This document shows positions 1-10,616 of a stretch of 64,000 bases of DNA, piece after piece. Position numbers and translations under genes: made by a program. Source of the DNA: Aricia agestis (taxonomy: Eukaryota; Arthropoda; Insecta; Lepidoptera; Lycaenidae); NCBI RefSeq assembly GCF_905147365.1, contig NC_056416.1, positions 4,236,001 to 4,300,000 on the forward strand, written 5' to 3'. The number at the start of each line of letters is the position of its first letter. Position 1 is the first letter of the stretch. The notes under the pieces were generated by a model. The model saw only the letters and a list, made by a program, of their open reading frames with translations. It ran no database searches and was not told the origin of the DNA.

Positions 1-185
1 CAAGTATTGTTAAAAATATCATAACATTCAGTAGCCTCTTCCCATTGCTTGGCACTACTAATATATATTCTGTGCCATTGCTCCATATAATAGACAAGTG
101 ATTATAAAAATGTTCAGAATCATTTTCGATGATACCATGATCGGCATCGATTGAGCGTCCACACTTTCGCAATTATGGTGAAAAA

Positions 186-432
186 CGTGACTATCCAAGG
201 CCCAACGTAGCTCCTGCATGTTGGGCCTTAGGGTCAGGCAACAACACTGCGTTGCAGCGTCGCACCGCAAAAACAACATCGCACAGAAATGTAATGTGTC
301 GCAACGCAAAAATTTCATATAGTAAGTATAGCACTCTTTACATCGATAACGAAGCGTTCTGCGGCGTCGTAGATTTTTGCGATGCGACGCCGCAACGCAG
401 TGTTGTGGCTTGGCCCTTATTGGATAGCCACG
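186..432. repeat. Palindromic repeat split by a nested MITE
   Basis: The outer arms read CGTGACTATCCAAGGCCCAAC on the left and, after the inserted element, TTATTGGATAGCCACG on the right. If 231-416 plus one TTA copy is removed, a foldback sequence of about 60 bp remains. This suggests a small pre-existing inverted repeat that was the target of the inner element. No coding content is visible. Confidence 0.5.
231..416. mobile_element. MITE AA, 186 bp, TTA target duplication
   Basis: The element is flanked by TTA at 228-230 and 417-419. Its inverted termini begin GGGTCAGGCAACAACACTGCG and end with the near complement, CGCAGTGTTGTGGCTTGGCCC. The interior is CG-rich with GCGTTGC-like words on both arms. 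Three-base TTA/TAA duplications are typical of PIF/Harbinger-type transposons, so a non-autonomous Harbinger-like MITE is inferred. The short open frames over it come from the palindrome and are not genes. Confidence 0.7.
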
Positions 433-735
433 CCTGGGGCTGACATTATGACAATCACAAAATTTTTAGGGTCTTATTAAAAGCTCGCTATCGAATTTGG
501 CAAAAAACCTGGCACTAACAATCTTCCCATAAAAACTTAAATATTTCAAAAACGTACAGCCAGCGGTGCCTTAAAACACAAACAGTAAAAGTTAAGGGTC
601 ATTTGTACATTTCCGCTAAAGCTTAAGATTCACAAAGATACGTCTTTGTCGTCTGTTGAAGGAGGGGGAACGGGAAATAACTCAAGTATACACACGTTTG
701 ATGTAAATTATGAATGTGCTAGCTAATATCCGAGA

Positions 736-1320
736 GTAGGGTTGCCACGTTACGAAATTAGGGTCTTGCGTGCGGTTTCTGGGTTCTTTGGCGGAAGTGG
801 TTTTTGATAGAAGTTGATATTCTATTCACTAGGATATTCTATTCTAGTGAATAGGTTTTAGCGCCTTTCGATTGGTTTACGTCAAAAAGTTAACTAATCA
901 ACAAGGCCATTGAAGAGATAAACTTAACCAAAGAAGAGATTATTCAAGTACGTAATGAACTAACTATTCAATCTATGTTCGCAACTTAAGCTGAGTAGGT
1001 ACCAATTTGATAAAATTTAGTTTTGAAATGTTGTTCCTTTTTAAAGAAAAAACTTTATATTGGTAAAACATTAGGTAGAGAAATTGTTACATAGATAAAT
1101 GGCGGACTGACTTTATTTTGGTTATGTCAACTCAATGTTAGGTGGGCTCGAGGTGTTCCGACCAAATTAAGTTATAATAGGTCCACCATGTTCCTAAGAA
1201 TAATTTCAGATTTAATTTTTGATGTTTTACCAAAATATAAAGATTTTTCTTTCAGACTTAAATTAATGTCTGTAGAATAACAATATTATAATGTAACATT
1301 ATGTCTTGTGGCAACCCTAC
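736..1320. mobile_element. Possible DNA transposon with 13-bp inverted termini
   Basis: GTAGGGTTGCCAC at 736-748 is matched by its exact complement GTGGCAACCCTAC at 1308-1320. The 585 bp between them are AT-rich and without a significant open frame. No convincing target duplication is seen, so the pairing could be fortuitous, but a 13-base perfect inverted match at this spacing is suggestive. The TAGGG start is hAT-like. Confidence 0.4.
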
Positions 1321-2439
1321 GCAGCAAGTTGTTTGTAATAAGTTGGAGAGGCATGTTAGAAAGCTAAGTAATGTATTAATATATCTTAGAACTTAAAACA
1401 GCCGGAAGGCTCGTGCAAACATTACAATGGAAGTATCGAGAAACCCCAGGAAACCTCTGTTGACCCAGCGGTTTACATAAGGCCAAGTGTTTGCTTGGTA
1501 TCACTGTGTTTATTATCTAAATCTGTTGTGCTAGACCAATAAGGGTTAGTTAAAACTAGAACGTGACAACGCGACGCCATAATAATATCTAATACCACCT
1601 TTTTTAAATCAGCAATTCAAAATTGAAAGTGACAATCCCGCAATGCGGTACGCGAGCGGCAATTTCGCCAATTGTAAAAAAAATCTGTAAAAAAAGTCAA
1701 GTTTTGAATATTAGTCATCTAAAAATTCAAAGCATTGCCATGCCACATTGCAATATAAACGTCCCCAGATTAGGAAACGTAAGACTAGGTTGAATCGGTT
1801 CATTTATTTCAAAACATTTTTTCATGTTTAATAACATTTTTATTTTTATTCTATTGTACTTCACAGGAACGATTGAATGATACAGCAACTCAATTTCCTG
1901 AGGGTTTCTTAGATAGATTCGGAATCTATAGTTAGATATTTATTTTATGAAATCCTTAATACGTGAAGAATCTAAAAATAATTATTTTAAGATTCTTCAT
2001 AATGTAATTATAATTAGATCCACGTAATCACTTACGCCAGCACATGATAGAGCTAACAAAATATTAACATAATTTGTCATGAGATGGTTAGACGGTAGAT
2101 TTGGTAGGTTAGTGGTTCAAGAACTTAATCCGTTTCATAACTTTCAAATAATATGTTAAGCCATTGCATTTTTTCGCATACCATCAATCTTTGACCTAGA
2201 AGTGTTTAGGTAATTGAAATTTAAAGTGAATATTATGCCTTATCTTCATTATTGTTTTAAATGGAGAATTTAAAACAAAATTTATATGAAAATTAGCGTA
2301 GTCGTTTGGAGTACTTGATCACTTGCTATTTTTTCCTGATAGTGTAAAATACCCAAAAACGCAAAAGGTGAGGTTGTTGTGTTTTCCGGTCTGCAATATA
2401 TACTCATATAAAGTCAAATTATACGTAATACATCGTAAC
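1321..2439. other. Unassigned AT-rich sequence
   Basis: I see no gene, repeat copy or RNA here. The stretch is AT-rich with stops in all frames. A local inverted match lies around 1967-1997 (gaagaatctaaaaataatt facing gattcttcat). Confidence 0.5.
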
Positions 2440-2506
2440 AGGGTTTCTCAAACTTTACACACGAACCCTAGTAGATTTCCAGACTTTGAGAAACCCTTTG
2501 AAAGAC
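2440..2506. repeat. Short inverted repeat, CAGGGTTTCTCAAA termini
   Basis: CAGGGTTTCTCAAACTT on the left is matched by ACTTTGAGAAACCCT on the right, 66 bp apart. CAGGG-type termini are usual for hAT elements, so this may be a tiny hAT-derived MITE or the two ends of a deleted one. No target duplication was identified. Confidence 0.4.
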
Positions 2507-2913
2507 AACTCATATAGTAACTGATATTATGTTTTCTCCTCAGACCTCATCTAATAAGTTAGTAAAGTCGCTTGATAGAAGTACCTACAGTTTAACGTCA
2601 GTATTCACAATGTGGCGTGGGACTTTTTGTTAGTAAATATATCTTAAGTTATATAAAGCCTGTAATTAATAATAGCATTACTCGACGGTATGTGAGTAGG
2701 TCATTAGGTGTAATTAGTAATTACTATACAAATGCAACCTCGAAGCTGTTTGATCGCCATAGCTAATTGAATCCAATCTTTACTAGTGTCTGACATCGGC
2801 TTCGGCTACGTTTGGCTATAACGGCACAAAGTGATAGAGCCGTTAAACTGAAGATGAAAGTTAGCCGACGTTTCGTTATTTTTTTAAATAATGGTCAGTT
2901 TATATTATTCCAA

Positions 2914-3026
2914 TCCAGTGATTCAATCCAGCGCAAACCAAAAACATATTATGCATCAGTTCCAGTGCATTCCGGTGCCCGTTAACATTATTTCAAAAGT
3001 AATCCAACGCTGGATTGGATCACTGA
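2914..3026. repeat. Foldback element, about 113 bp
   Basis: The left arm CCAGTGATTCAATCCAGCG pairs with the right arm CGCTGGATTGGATCACTG. The centre has a second pairing between CAGTTCCAGTGCATTCCGG-like words. It looks like a MITE. No target duplication was identified and no other copy was seen in this window. Confidence 0.5.
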
Positions 3027-3120
3027 ATGGGAATAATTATGTAAACCGGCTACTAACCAAAATGTTGTTATTTTAACTTTATTTTCACTTGCGTATTTTT
3101 ACAACATGAAAATTACGTTA

Positions 3121-3589
3121 TTTTTAGGGTTCCGTACCCAAAGGGTAAAAACGGGACCCTATACATGAGACTTCCATGTCTGTCTGTCCGTCTGTCTGTC
3201 TCCAGGCTGTATCTCAAGAACCGCTATAGCTGGAGTTCTGAAATTTTCACAGATTGTGTATTTCCGATGCCGCTATAACAACAAATACTAAAATTAAAAT
3301 AAAATTAATATTCAAGGGGGGCTTCCATACAACAAACGTGATTTTTTTGTCTTTCTTTACTCGTAATCAATAATGGCAACAGCTAAACGCTTTAAATTTT
3401 CACAAAACCCTTAATTATATTTGTTATCCAATTATTTATAATAAAATTTAAATAAAACAAATATTTAAGGGTGGCTCCCATACAAAAAACCACAATTTTT
3501 TGCATATTTTCTGATTTCTCTCTGTAATCTCTGTACGGACTACGGAACCCTTCGTGAGCGAGCCCGACTCTCACTTGTCCGATTTTTAT
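3121..3589 (-). mobile_element. E-family repeat, near full length
   Basis: It reads inward from TTTTTAGGGTTCCGTACCC to a GAACCCTTCGTGAGCGAGCC end, i.e. the reverse of the copies at 12141 and 35871. The 3' half contains tctgtc repeats and 'tgtatctcaagaaccgctatag'-type sequence shared by all copies. This is a very common lepidopteran repeat design. The two ends share the word GGGTTCCGTA. The copy contains an internal partial duplication (two gggtggctcccataca-like units). No coding capacity. Confidence 0.75.
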
Positions 3590-4108
3590 AGTTAAAATGT
3601 TATTTTTTGGCACTTTCGGGCCTATTTGCACGAATCTCGTCAACTTAAGTTTAGATTAACTATTATCATGTTATTTACACTAATTGTTCTTTGTATTGAA
3701 AATATAGGCAACATGATTATGAAACTGAAGTTAATTTTAGTTTCTTGCAAGTCATGGACCTTAGCCTCGCAAGAATAAAATTTCTTAGAAACTTTAAGTC
3801 TCACTTAAAGTTTCTCAGAAATTTTACTGCCGCACTCAGAGACGAATTAATGACTTAACTGTAATTAAAATATGAAGATTTTGACATAAGCCCGATTTCT
3901 ATTATCTGTCAAACTCTTAATCAAATTGTTTAATCATCATTAATCGGCTTCGGCGTCGGCCAAAATCATCACTACTGATTGCGTATCTCGTGCCCTGTTT
4001 GCTTAATAAGTGATACTTAGTGCTTTAGCATTAACGTCGATCAGTAGCATCGAAACCTTGATTGCTAATAAAAAACGTTACATGTTTTCGAATCTCAAAT
4101 GTATATCG
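3590..4108. other. Unassigned AT-rich sequence
   Basis: No gene is seen. A short hairpin-like pair, TTTCTTAGAAACTTTAAG facing CTTAAAGTTTCTCAGAAA, lies around 3780-3822. It may be the core of a decayed foldback element. Confidence 0.4.
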
Positions 4109-4398
4109 ATGGGCGTACCCAGGATTTGAGCTAGGGGGGGGGGGGATACCTGTTTCGAGAAGATGGTCGGTCTGGTTACTGGTATATTGAAACAAGAAAA
4201 TTGACTTTTATTAATTTGACTGAAAATATGTTTAGTTTCCAACACTTCATTTTGCGCCGAGTAGGTAACACGTTTTTAATATTTTTATAAGTCTTATAAT
4301 TATATTACTATAAATCACTTGCCAGGAAAATTGACGTTTATTTTTTCTTCCAAGGGGGGCAGCTGCGTCCCCTCCTGCCCCTACATGAGTACGCCCAT
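4109..4398. mobile_element. U-family element with GGGCGTACCCAGG terminus and poly-G tract
   Basis: The left end ATGGGCGTACCCAGG and the right end CTACATGAGTACGCCCAT are inverted. The left side carries a run of 13 G and the right side a G-rich AGGGGGGCAGCTG block. A second, partial copy at about 42605-42738 shares the interior (CACTTGCCAGGAAAATTGACGTTTATT) and the ACGCCCAT end with a C run. The mononucleotide runs look slippage-prone. Confidence 0.6.
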
Positions 4399-5278
4399 AT
4401 TGTGTATATGGCTATGCAAGCAGCAGCAGAAGTCCAGGAATTGTTTTTGCAAAAATGTAACCAACTTCCTTGCTTATTCCATACACCGTACAAAACAATA
4501 AATCAAAACTGTCTAAGTATTTTTGAAGTCTATTCTGTGCAAATAGTTGAATGTTTACTATTTATATTAGCACTGTAGAAGACTATAATAGCAATGAAAG
4601 TAAAATTTCGTAAAAACGAAAATACTTCTGAATGTCTCAACTCTCATTTGAGTCTTGACCTTTTGGCCGCACCTCTGTGCCGTGAATAAAAGGCACTACC
4701 GACACGAGGACTTATTACCACGTCGTTGGCTAAAACACCAGAAATTTTTGCTTTTAGCCGTGAATTTACTGATATTATAAGTCAATTCGAAAGTAGATAA
4801 TTTTGTCTTTTTCATAAAACACAAACGGTGTTACCTTACCACAAAAGATTAAACATCTGTTGAATTGTTTTGAGACCATTTTGTACTGAATTTTTCTCTA
4901 ATCAACTGTTCAACGGGTGTTTAAATCTTTTGTAGTAAGACCGAAAATGATTTTGATGTTTGTTACGGATATTTTTTTTTGTCATGGGAAATAGTGTAGG
5001 TCCTGGAAAAACGCTGAACGAACGTCAAATCTTTACGCTTAAATCGCTCAACAGATTTGGATGAAACTTTTGGCAGTATTTACTTGTATCTCGGGAAAGG
5101 ACATGGAATTGAATAGAATATATATGCTTTATTGTGCACACAGTTACAATAACAACACACGTACAACAGAAACACATAAAATGACGAGTACACAAAGACA
5201 TAGTGTTATTATTATGCATTATTATCACAGGAAAATTTATGTTTCCTGCGCAATAAACAAATTCAACATCTAGTAGGT
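4399..5278. other. Unassigned sequence
   Basis: AT-rich DNA without a supported gene. A weak inverted pair occurs between 4857-4927 (aaagattaaacatctgttgaattgtt facing atcaactgttcaacgggtgtttaaatctttt), which may be a decayed MITE of about 85 bp. Confidence 0.4.
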
Positions 5279-5886
5279 TAGCCGTTCAATCAAACAGCTA
5301 GCCATTTGACTGAACAACGCCATTCAGTCACACGTCTAGCTTTTTAATTGAATAATTAGGTCGCTCAAAACGTTAAACACTACAGCTGATTCAAAAGCCG
5401 CCATTTGATTGAATTAGTTCAGCGCTCACCACCGCGGCGCTAGGTGCGTTTTGTTTACAATATGGCGTTAACTAACCGGTGTTTTGTGGTTGTATTAAGA
5501 TATTTTTCGTAAATATACGTTACAAGTATTATTAAAGAGACAGAAAATATGGGAGCATATACGAGTGAATCAAAATTTAAACTAATATTCGAGGAGAAAT
5601 TACGGGATTATGAAATGCATCACCAAGGTAATTTATTGCAATTGTGTTCAAAATTAGTTAGAATACAATTAATCTGCTTGTTATCTTTACGCTTGTGTAA
5701 TAATAACACTAAGCTAATGGTCTCCATAGTTAATTTACCTTTTAACCATTTGGCTAAGCGTCATCTAGCTGTAGTGTTGAACGTTGCAGTCAACAAGTCG
5801 GCGAAACGACGTATAGCCGTATGAGTAAAATGGCTAGCTGTTTGATTGAACCATTGAACGGCTATTTAAACCAGTTGGCTGCGACA
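5279..5886 (+). mobile_element. Family D DNA-transposon remnant, copy 1 (left end truncated)
   Basis: The right end is the inverted terminus CTATTTAAACCAGTTGGCTGCGAC. The left end is matched only from GCCGTTCAATCAAACAGCTAGCC inward, so the outermost bases are missing. Copy 2 (51469-52000) retains the left terminus GTCGCAGCCGACTGGTTT. Subterminal words such as CAATCAAACAG, CTGAACAACGCC and CACGTCTAGC recur in inverted orientation on the two sides. Between them lie a conserved promoter-like GGCGCTAGGTGCGTTTTG block and a short exon (5549-5627). This is inferred to be an internally deleted cut-and-paste transposon of unknown superfamily. Confidence 0.6.
5549..5627 (+). CDS. Candidate first coding exon of the family D transposon
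   Basis: An ATG opens a 26-codon frame, MGAYTSESKFKLIFEEKLRD followed by YEMHHQ, ending at AAG|GTAATT, a good splice donor (GT at 5628-5629). The second family D copy preserves the protein-level sequence from about YTSELKFQQIFEEKLRDYEM at 51780-51840 but lacks this ATG. Conservation of the frame between two divergent copies suggests a real coding exon, perhaps the N-terminus of a transposase or accessory protein. I do not recognise the domain. No downstream exon is visible, so the gene is broken. Confidence 0.4.
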
Positions 5887-6245
5887 TAAATATTATGCAC
5901 AATAAATAGCATACCATACGAACACTTTCTTTTTCTTTTTTTTGTGCGCTTAAATATGTATGAGAGTCATTAGAGGTGTTGCTTAACGTATTACAGATTG
6001 TCTCATTATCCACTTGACACACTTTCAGCTACCGTACTCGCGAATTATTGACGTATTAAAAACAACGTTATCGTTACGAACATACAGTATGTTTCAACAA
6101 TTTGTTATGACTTTCTCAATTGATTATCTCTGTGAGCCATGAATGAGAGATGTTTATTTTTAAGCTTTTCGGTATTGAATTTATATAATACGCCTCCGGG
6201 GTACATTTGAGATAATATTATAAATGGTCGCTAATATAAGCATTA

Positions 6246-6890
6246 GTGTATTAACCCACATTTTTTGAATTATGAATGCAGACTTCTAAAGATCATAAAT
6301 GCAGTCTAGTTTTAAATGATCTATGATGAAGAACATGACTGCATTTATATCAGCTCAATACGTAGTTTTTTACAGAGCAGGTGCCTGTTACCTTGGTCGC
6401 CACGAATACTCGTCCACAGAGGAAATTCGTGGCACCAACCCCAACCATATCGTTCAATTTATGAGCAGTATTGGGTTGGGGATGATACTCTAGTGCGAAG
6501 GAGTCACAATAGATCCTCATGGGTCGCAGTGATGTCAGGGCTAAAGCGACCTGCCTTCTTTAAAAAAAACGTAGTTTTTTTGTAGGATGATACACAAAAT
6601 ATGCTTAACAGCGTCCAAACGTGAATATATTTTTTATTACCTCTTCTCGGTTATGGCGTGTTTATTAAATTACTACCTAAATTGAGATAGGTAGTAACTA
6701 GTAAATTGATTCATTCACCGGAAAGCAATTATGTTGGTGTCATGAACACTAGAATTGGTCGCTGCGTATCATCCCATAAAAAACTACGTATTGACTATTG
6801 AGCTGATATAAATGCAGTTATGTTCGTCATCATAGATCATTTAAAAAAAGACTGCATTTATAACCCAACAAAAAATGTGGCTTAATACAC
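6246..6890. mobile_element. TIR element Y with arms of about 130 bp
   Basis: The outer arms are GTGTATTAACCCACATTTTTT (left) and AAAAAATGTGGCTTAATACAC (right). Inside them lie longer matching arms containing AAATGCAGTC, GATCTATGATGA and ATATCAGCTCAATACGTAG. The interior of about 385 bp contains no supported gene; an 89-aa open frame there starts in the left arm. TTAA next to CCC/GGC at both ends is reminiscent of piggyBac termini, but the inverted match continues past TTAA, so the superfamily is uncertain. Confidence 0.6.
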
Positions 6891-7508
6891 AAATTTTGTC
6901 AATTTTTGAAATTTTGACAATTTTGACAGCTGACGTTTAAGGAGTTAACTATGACCAGATTGTATGTTTGACATGAATTGTGTATTCTCAACCTTAAACT
7001 CCTAAAGGTTTGAAGGCTTATCATCATGTAGGGCGTAGGCTATAAATAGGGCTATAGACCACTGCTCCATCTGGCAACAAATTATCCTAGTAGCTAGTTA
7101 TAAATTATAATATTATAGTGCTACAACTATTATAATCTTCCTAACAAAATAATCGGTGCCTTCATAAAAGGGGTAGGAGATCAGATCGCCGATGTAAGAC
7201 AGAAATCTGACGCGGGTTTCACTTGAGGATCATTGAATTACATCGATAGTTCCGTAAGAAAGTTCTTTCGATCGGAGGCTTAACCTTAAGGGCTCTTGAT
7301 TGACAGCTTAGCTTATGCAAGTGACTTAGTGTCTTTTTCCATTGAGTTATAAGTACTTACTACTTTTAAATAGTGTGAAGTATGGACGGAAGAGATTCTC
7401 GATAGGTTTTTTAGGTACTCAAATAAACACTCTTATGTATGCAAAATTTATTTTGTTCCAATAATAACGTACTAGCGACTTAAAGTAAGTTTCAATATAC
7501 AAGTCGGC

Positions 7509-7592
7509 CTCTGTGGCTCAGTTGGTAAGCGCGTCGAGGTCTCGGGCTCGAGTCCTGCCAAGGGTCATGGATGTGTATCATGTATGCACAAT
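7509..7592 (+). mobile_element. SINE B 5' head (tRNA-like), truncated
   Basis: CCTCTGTGGCTCAGTTGG resembles a Pol III box A and GGCTCGAGTCC (7546-7556) a box B, at tRNA-like spacing. The following GGGTCATGGATGTGTATCATGT matches the body of the SINE at 8700-9833. It is a SINE head and not a tRNA gene: there is no acceptor-stem closure. The copy ends where MITE G1 begins. Confidence 0.6.
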
Positions 7593-8000
7593 GTACTATC
7601 AGAGAAGTTGATTTCTAGGCAGATGGGGGACCTACGTAGTTTGGTTACGTTATGTCAAACTCATCTGACAGATTACACTGAATTGTCATAATCCGCCCAA
7701 ATGACTTAAGAAGCGCTTACACGGGCAATAATAACGGCAATAATAGCTCGGCGACACGAATGGAGCGATCTGGAGCAACTAGTGGAGCAATATGGAGCAA
7801 TTTATTTCATCTCGCTCAATGTCATATCGCTTAAATATTCGATGGCCACATCAATATTGTATTGCGCAATATTGCTGCTTGTTGCCGCAAATTGCTTGAT
7901 GTAGTCGTGACGTCAAAGTTGACGAGAATTAACTGAAGTTGAGCAATTTTAGTTGCCCGTATAAGCGCACCATTAGGTCCGCTATCTGCCTATGAATCAA
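7593..8000. mobile_element. MITE G, copy 1, split by MITE H
   Basis: It begins TACTATCAGAGAAGTTGATT and ends near GCTATCTGCCTATGAATCAAC. Removing 7709-7972 plus one TTA restores the usual G-family sequence (AAATGACTTAGGTCCGC). Family G is a foldback of about 140-150 bp present at least seven times in this window (also 11657, 19120, 20304, 25240, 40810 and 48222). Confidence 0.7.
7709..7972. mobile_element. MITE H, 264 bp, nested in MITE G
   Basis: Inverted termini AGAAGCGCTTACACGGGCAA and TTGCCCGTATAAGCGCACCA are flanked by TTA at 7706-7708 and 7973-7975. The interior has direct GGAGCAA repeats. The TTA duplication suggests a Harbinger-like source. The host family G sequence is continuous across the insertion. 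Confidence 0.75.
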
Positions 8001-8150
8001 CTAAATGCATCAAGATTTTCGGATACTTATCACGGGACTAGGCTGCTGGCCGACGTATTCAGCATCCATAGATATTATTAAAAGTACTAGACGATCCGAC
8101 GAACTTCGTATCACCTATGGTATGACTTTTCTCCTAATATTATAATTTAT

Positions 8151-8225
8151 AAACCTTTCCTGAACTTCCACGTGCATTTCAAGACTAAAATTAGCCAAAT
8201 CCGTAAAGCCGTTCTCGAGTTTTAG
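8151..8225 (-). repeat. Fragment of the Helitron family seen at 36375
   Basis: The stretch AAACCTTTCCTGAACTTCCACG...ACTAAAATTAGCCAAATCCGT...GCCGTTCTCGAGTTTT matches 36400-36478. Neither Helitron terminus is clear here, so it is a decayed partial copy. The 8225-8265 and 8000-8150 flanks hold nothing I recognise. Confidence 0.5.
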
Positions 8226-8265
8226 CAAGACTTAATAAATTTTAAAATTATTTTTAAGGACCCTT

Positions 8266-8358
8266 TCCACCACTTACTGATAAGTGTCGGATAGGCTATC
8301 CACAACTTATCTGACAGATACTCTTTAATCTATCCGACAGTAAGTGGTGAAATAGGCA
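8266..8358. mobile_element. MITE F, short or degraded copy
   Basis: It contains CCACTTACTGATAAGTGTCGGATAGGC and the inverted partner CAGTAAGTGGTGAAATAGGC, matching the intact F elements at 19672 and 43625. The middle has lost part of the second arm. Confidence 0.6.
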
Positions 8359-8748
8359 CTATAGTAACCTTTCTATAAGCGTTTTCCTTAAAAATAAATG
8401 ATTATCGAATCCGACTTATAAAAATGAATGGATCAGAGAATTTTCGTTATTGTTCACTAAAATAGAATTTCATAATAGAGCGAAGTTCTACACAAAGCCT
8501 TCTTTATAGTTCAGCGAATTGGCCTAAAACGCTCGCAAAATAGGCAAAAGTTTTCACGGTTTTTCATAAATTTGTATTAAATTATTTTGGAAATAAAATG
8601 TTATTCTGAAGTACGAGGATTGAGGATCATTATGTCTTGCTGTATTTCGTTTCGAATTAAGATAAACTTTTTTTGCTTAATGTTTATGGCAAATGCAGTT
8701 TCTTATTATAATAATAATATCTATGGACGCTTTACACCACGTCAGTCT

Positions 8749-9030
8749 ATACGTGGGAGAGCAATGCTTCGGCACGAATGGGCCGGCTCGACCGGAGAAA
8801 TACCACGTTCTCACAGAAAACCGGCGTGAAACAGTACCGGAGGCCCAATCCCCTACCCTTTCCTACCCTCCCCTATTCCTTCCCTTCCCTACCCTCCCCT
8901 ATTACCCTATTCCCTATTAAAAGGCCGGCAACGCACCTGCAGCTCTTCTGATGCTGCGAGTGTCCATGGGCGACGGAAGTTGCTTTCCATCAGGTGACCC
9001 GTTTGCTCGTTTGCCCCCTATTTCAAAAAA
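8749..9030 (+). mobile_element. LINE-tailed non-autonomous element A, copy 1
   Basis: It starts ATACGTGGGAGAGCAATGCTTC, contains the diagnostic GGCCGGCTCGACCGGAGAAAT, a pyrimidine tract of CCCTACC/CCCTTCC words, the conserved 3' part CTTTCCATCAGGTGACCCGT, and an A-run. The flanking duplication AGTCT (8744-8748, repeated at about 9031-9035) lies inside SINE B. The poly-A and target duplication indicate target-primed reverse transcription using LINE machinery. Confidence 0.75.
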
Positions 9031-9092
9031 AGTCTGGCCCCGGTTCAGGTACCCTGAAGGACTTGTGTTACGGGTGCCAGATAACGGAAATA

Positions 9093-9576
9093 TCTATATA
9101 TTAATACGTGAGCCAAAAACTTTGTATCCCTTTTGACAAAAAATGGGGAAACGTAGGTGAATGAAATTTTGCACAGTTATAGTTGATATGGTGAAGAAGT
9201 GCATCGAGCTAATATTATTTTGAAATTATGCTTTTAATATAAATTTTTTTAACAAATAAAACATTACACACACTACAACACACACACTAGGAAAAATGAC
9301 AGATTTTTGAGTGACAAGCCTATACATACGAATTATACTCTTTTATTTATGGTTGAAGTCTGTTGACAACAAGTTGACAAATTGAAAATGGATTATAGTT
9401 TTTTTTTATTGAATCTTAGATACTATTAGACAATGCTTACACGGCCAGTCTGAGATCAGCTGTGTCCCAGAGACAAGAGTTCAAAAAAATATGATAGTCA
9501 ATATTTTAATACTAAATATAGGTAGTAGTCCTAATGTCGTTGAAACTAAGATCGAATTTCGACTCTCGAACTCTAG
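9093..9576 (+). mobile_element. Non-autonomous Helitron C, copy 1
   Basis: It begins TCTATATATTAATACGTGAG right after an A and ends CTCTAG right before a T, with no target duplication. A hairpin-like GATCGAATTTCGACTC lies just upstream of the end. SINE B sequence continues on both sides of the A|T junction. The copy at 43819-44102 shares both ends but lacks about 200 bp of the middle. These features fit Helitron rolling-circle elements. Confidence 0.7.
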
Positions 9577-9833
9577 TATAAATTAATACTTTAATACTAT
9601 ACATATATTTAAGATTTTACCTCTACGATTTTATTATAAGTATAGATTTTTATTATAATATGATACACATATTTAATACAAATCCATGACCCAGGAGCTT
9701 TGAAAACTTTTTTGTTCCGTCGCGTCGGCGGGATTCGAACCCGCGACCCCCATAGAATTAGAACGTAGTATTTTGATATCGTTGGCGACCCCCGGCTTGA
9801 GCTACCAACAGCCCACCAACTGCGCCACAGAGG

Positions 9834-10616
9834 TTCATTCATTCCTCCCCCTGGATCACCTCGGTACCTCGATACCCTCGGTACGCCCATGTTTGCATGC
9901 TAAAGGCAAGCTTTATTAAGACCTCGACTTCTTCTGACTTTAGACCTCGAGGTCTAACCGACTAAGCCGGAGCGGCTAACTTTGAATTAGTTTCCGAAGA
10001 AACTTCAAAATGGCGTCAAAACATTGCATTAATATAATTATAATAATTAGAATGTTTTATTGTAACTTTCTATCTTTGCTTTGACGGTTAATTTATCGAC
10101 ATTTTAAGGTGCTAAAATATTATAATGAATTAACTTTCGCATTCAAAAATTTACGAAACTTGTGGTCTTTCTACGTATCATATCCCACAGTGACTGTACA
10201 TGCTGGTACAATATACAGTAGTGACAGGTGTGGAATACAGGGCTTCATATTATCATACATTAATTTATAGATTTCATTCCGGGAAAACGTGCACAGTGTA
10301 AAATATACAATATAGTTATATGTAGATCAGCCATTTTTAAAGTGTGCTTTGCGGAGCCCTGGGCGCAAAGGCCTTGTATTGTAGTTACGACGCGAACAGG
10401 AGACAATTTCATAAGTCAAAAATGTAATTTCTTGAAAGGGTCCAAAAAAGTTTGAACACTGCTGGTGTAGATCATGATAATTTCTATGCAAAGATGTGCT
10501 ATAATATTATATTCTATTCTTTAAACTATATTATACATCTTTGTATTATAGCTAATGTGTGTAAAGCGTTTAAAAGTAAGGACTTGAATTTAAAACATCG
10601 AAGTCTTAGTAATAGG
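9834..10616. other. Unassigned sequence with a tRNA-like fragment
   Basis: Around 9870-9980 there are GGTACGCCCATG and AGACCTCGAGGTCTAACCGACTAAGCCGG-type sequences. The latter, read on the minus strand, resembles a decayed Pol III box A. The remainder is AT-rich without a supported gene. Confidence 0.35.

Larger units (their letters stand above)
8700..9833 (-). mobile_element. tRNA-derived SINE B, split by two later insertions
   Basis: On the minus strand the head is at 9833, with a box A-like CCTCTGTGGCGCAGTTGG, and box B GGTTCGAATCC maps to 9731-9741. It continues through GTTTTCAAAGCTCCTGGGTCATG and ends in a TTATT/ATTATA-rich tail near 8700. Comparison with the SINE at 17675-17931 shows that 8749-9030 (LINE-tailed element) and 9093-9576 (Helitron) are insertions: the SINE sequence resumes exactly across both. 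The head also holds extra sequence (GATATCGTTGGCGACCCCC) between the boxes. Confidence 0.75.

Noticed and set aside
9720..9835. tRNA gene on the minus strand
   Set aside because: Boxes A and B are present, but the sequence continues into a SINE body and the acceptor stem does not close. It is a SINE head.
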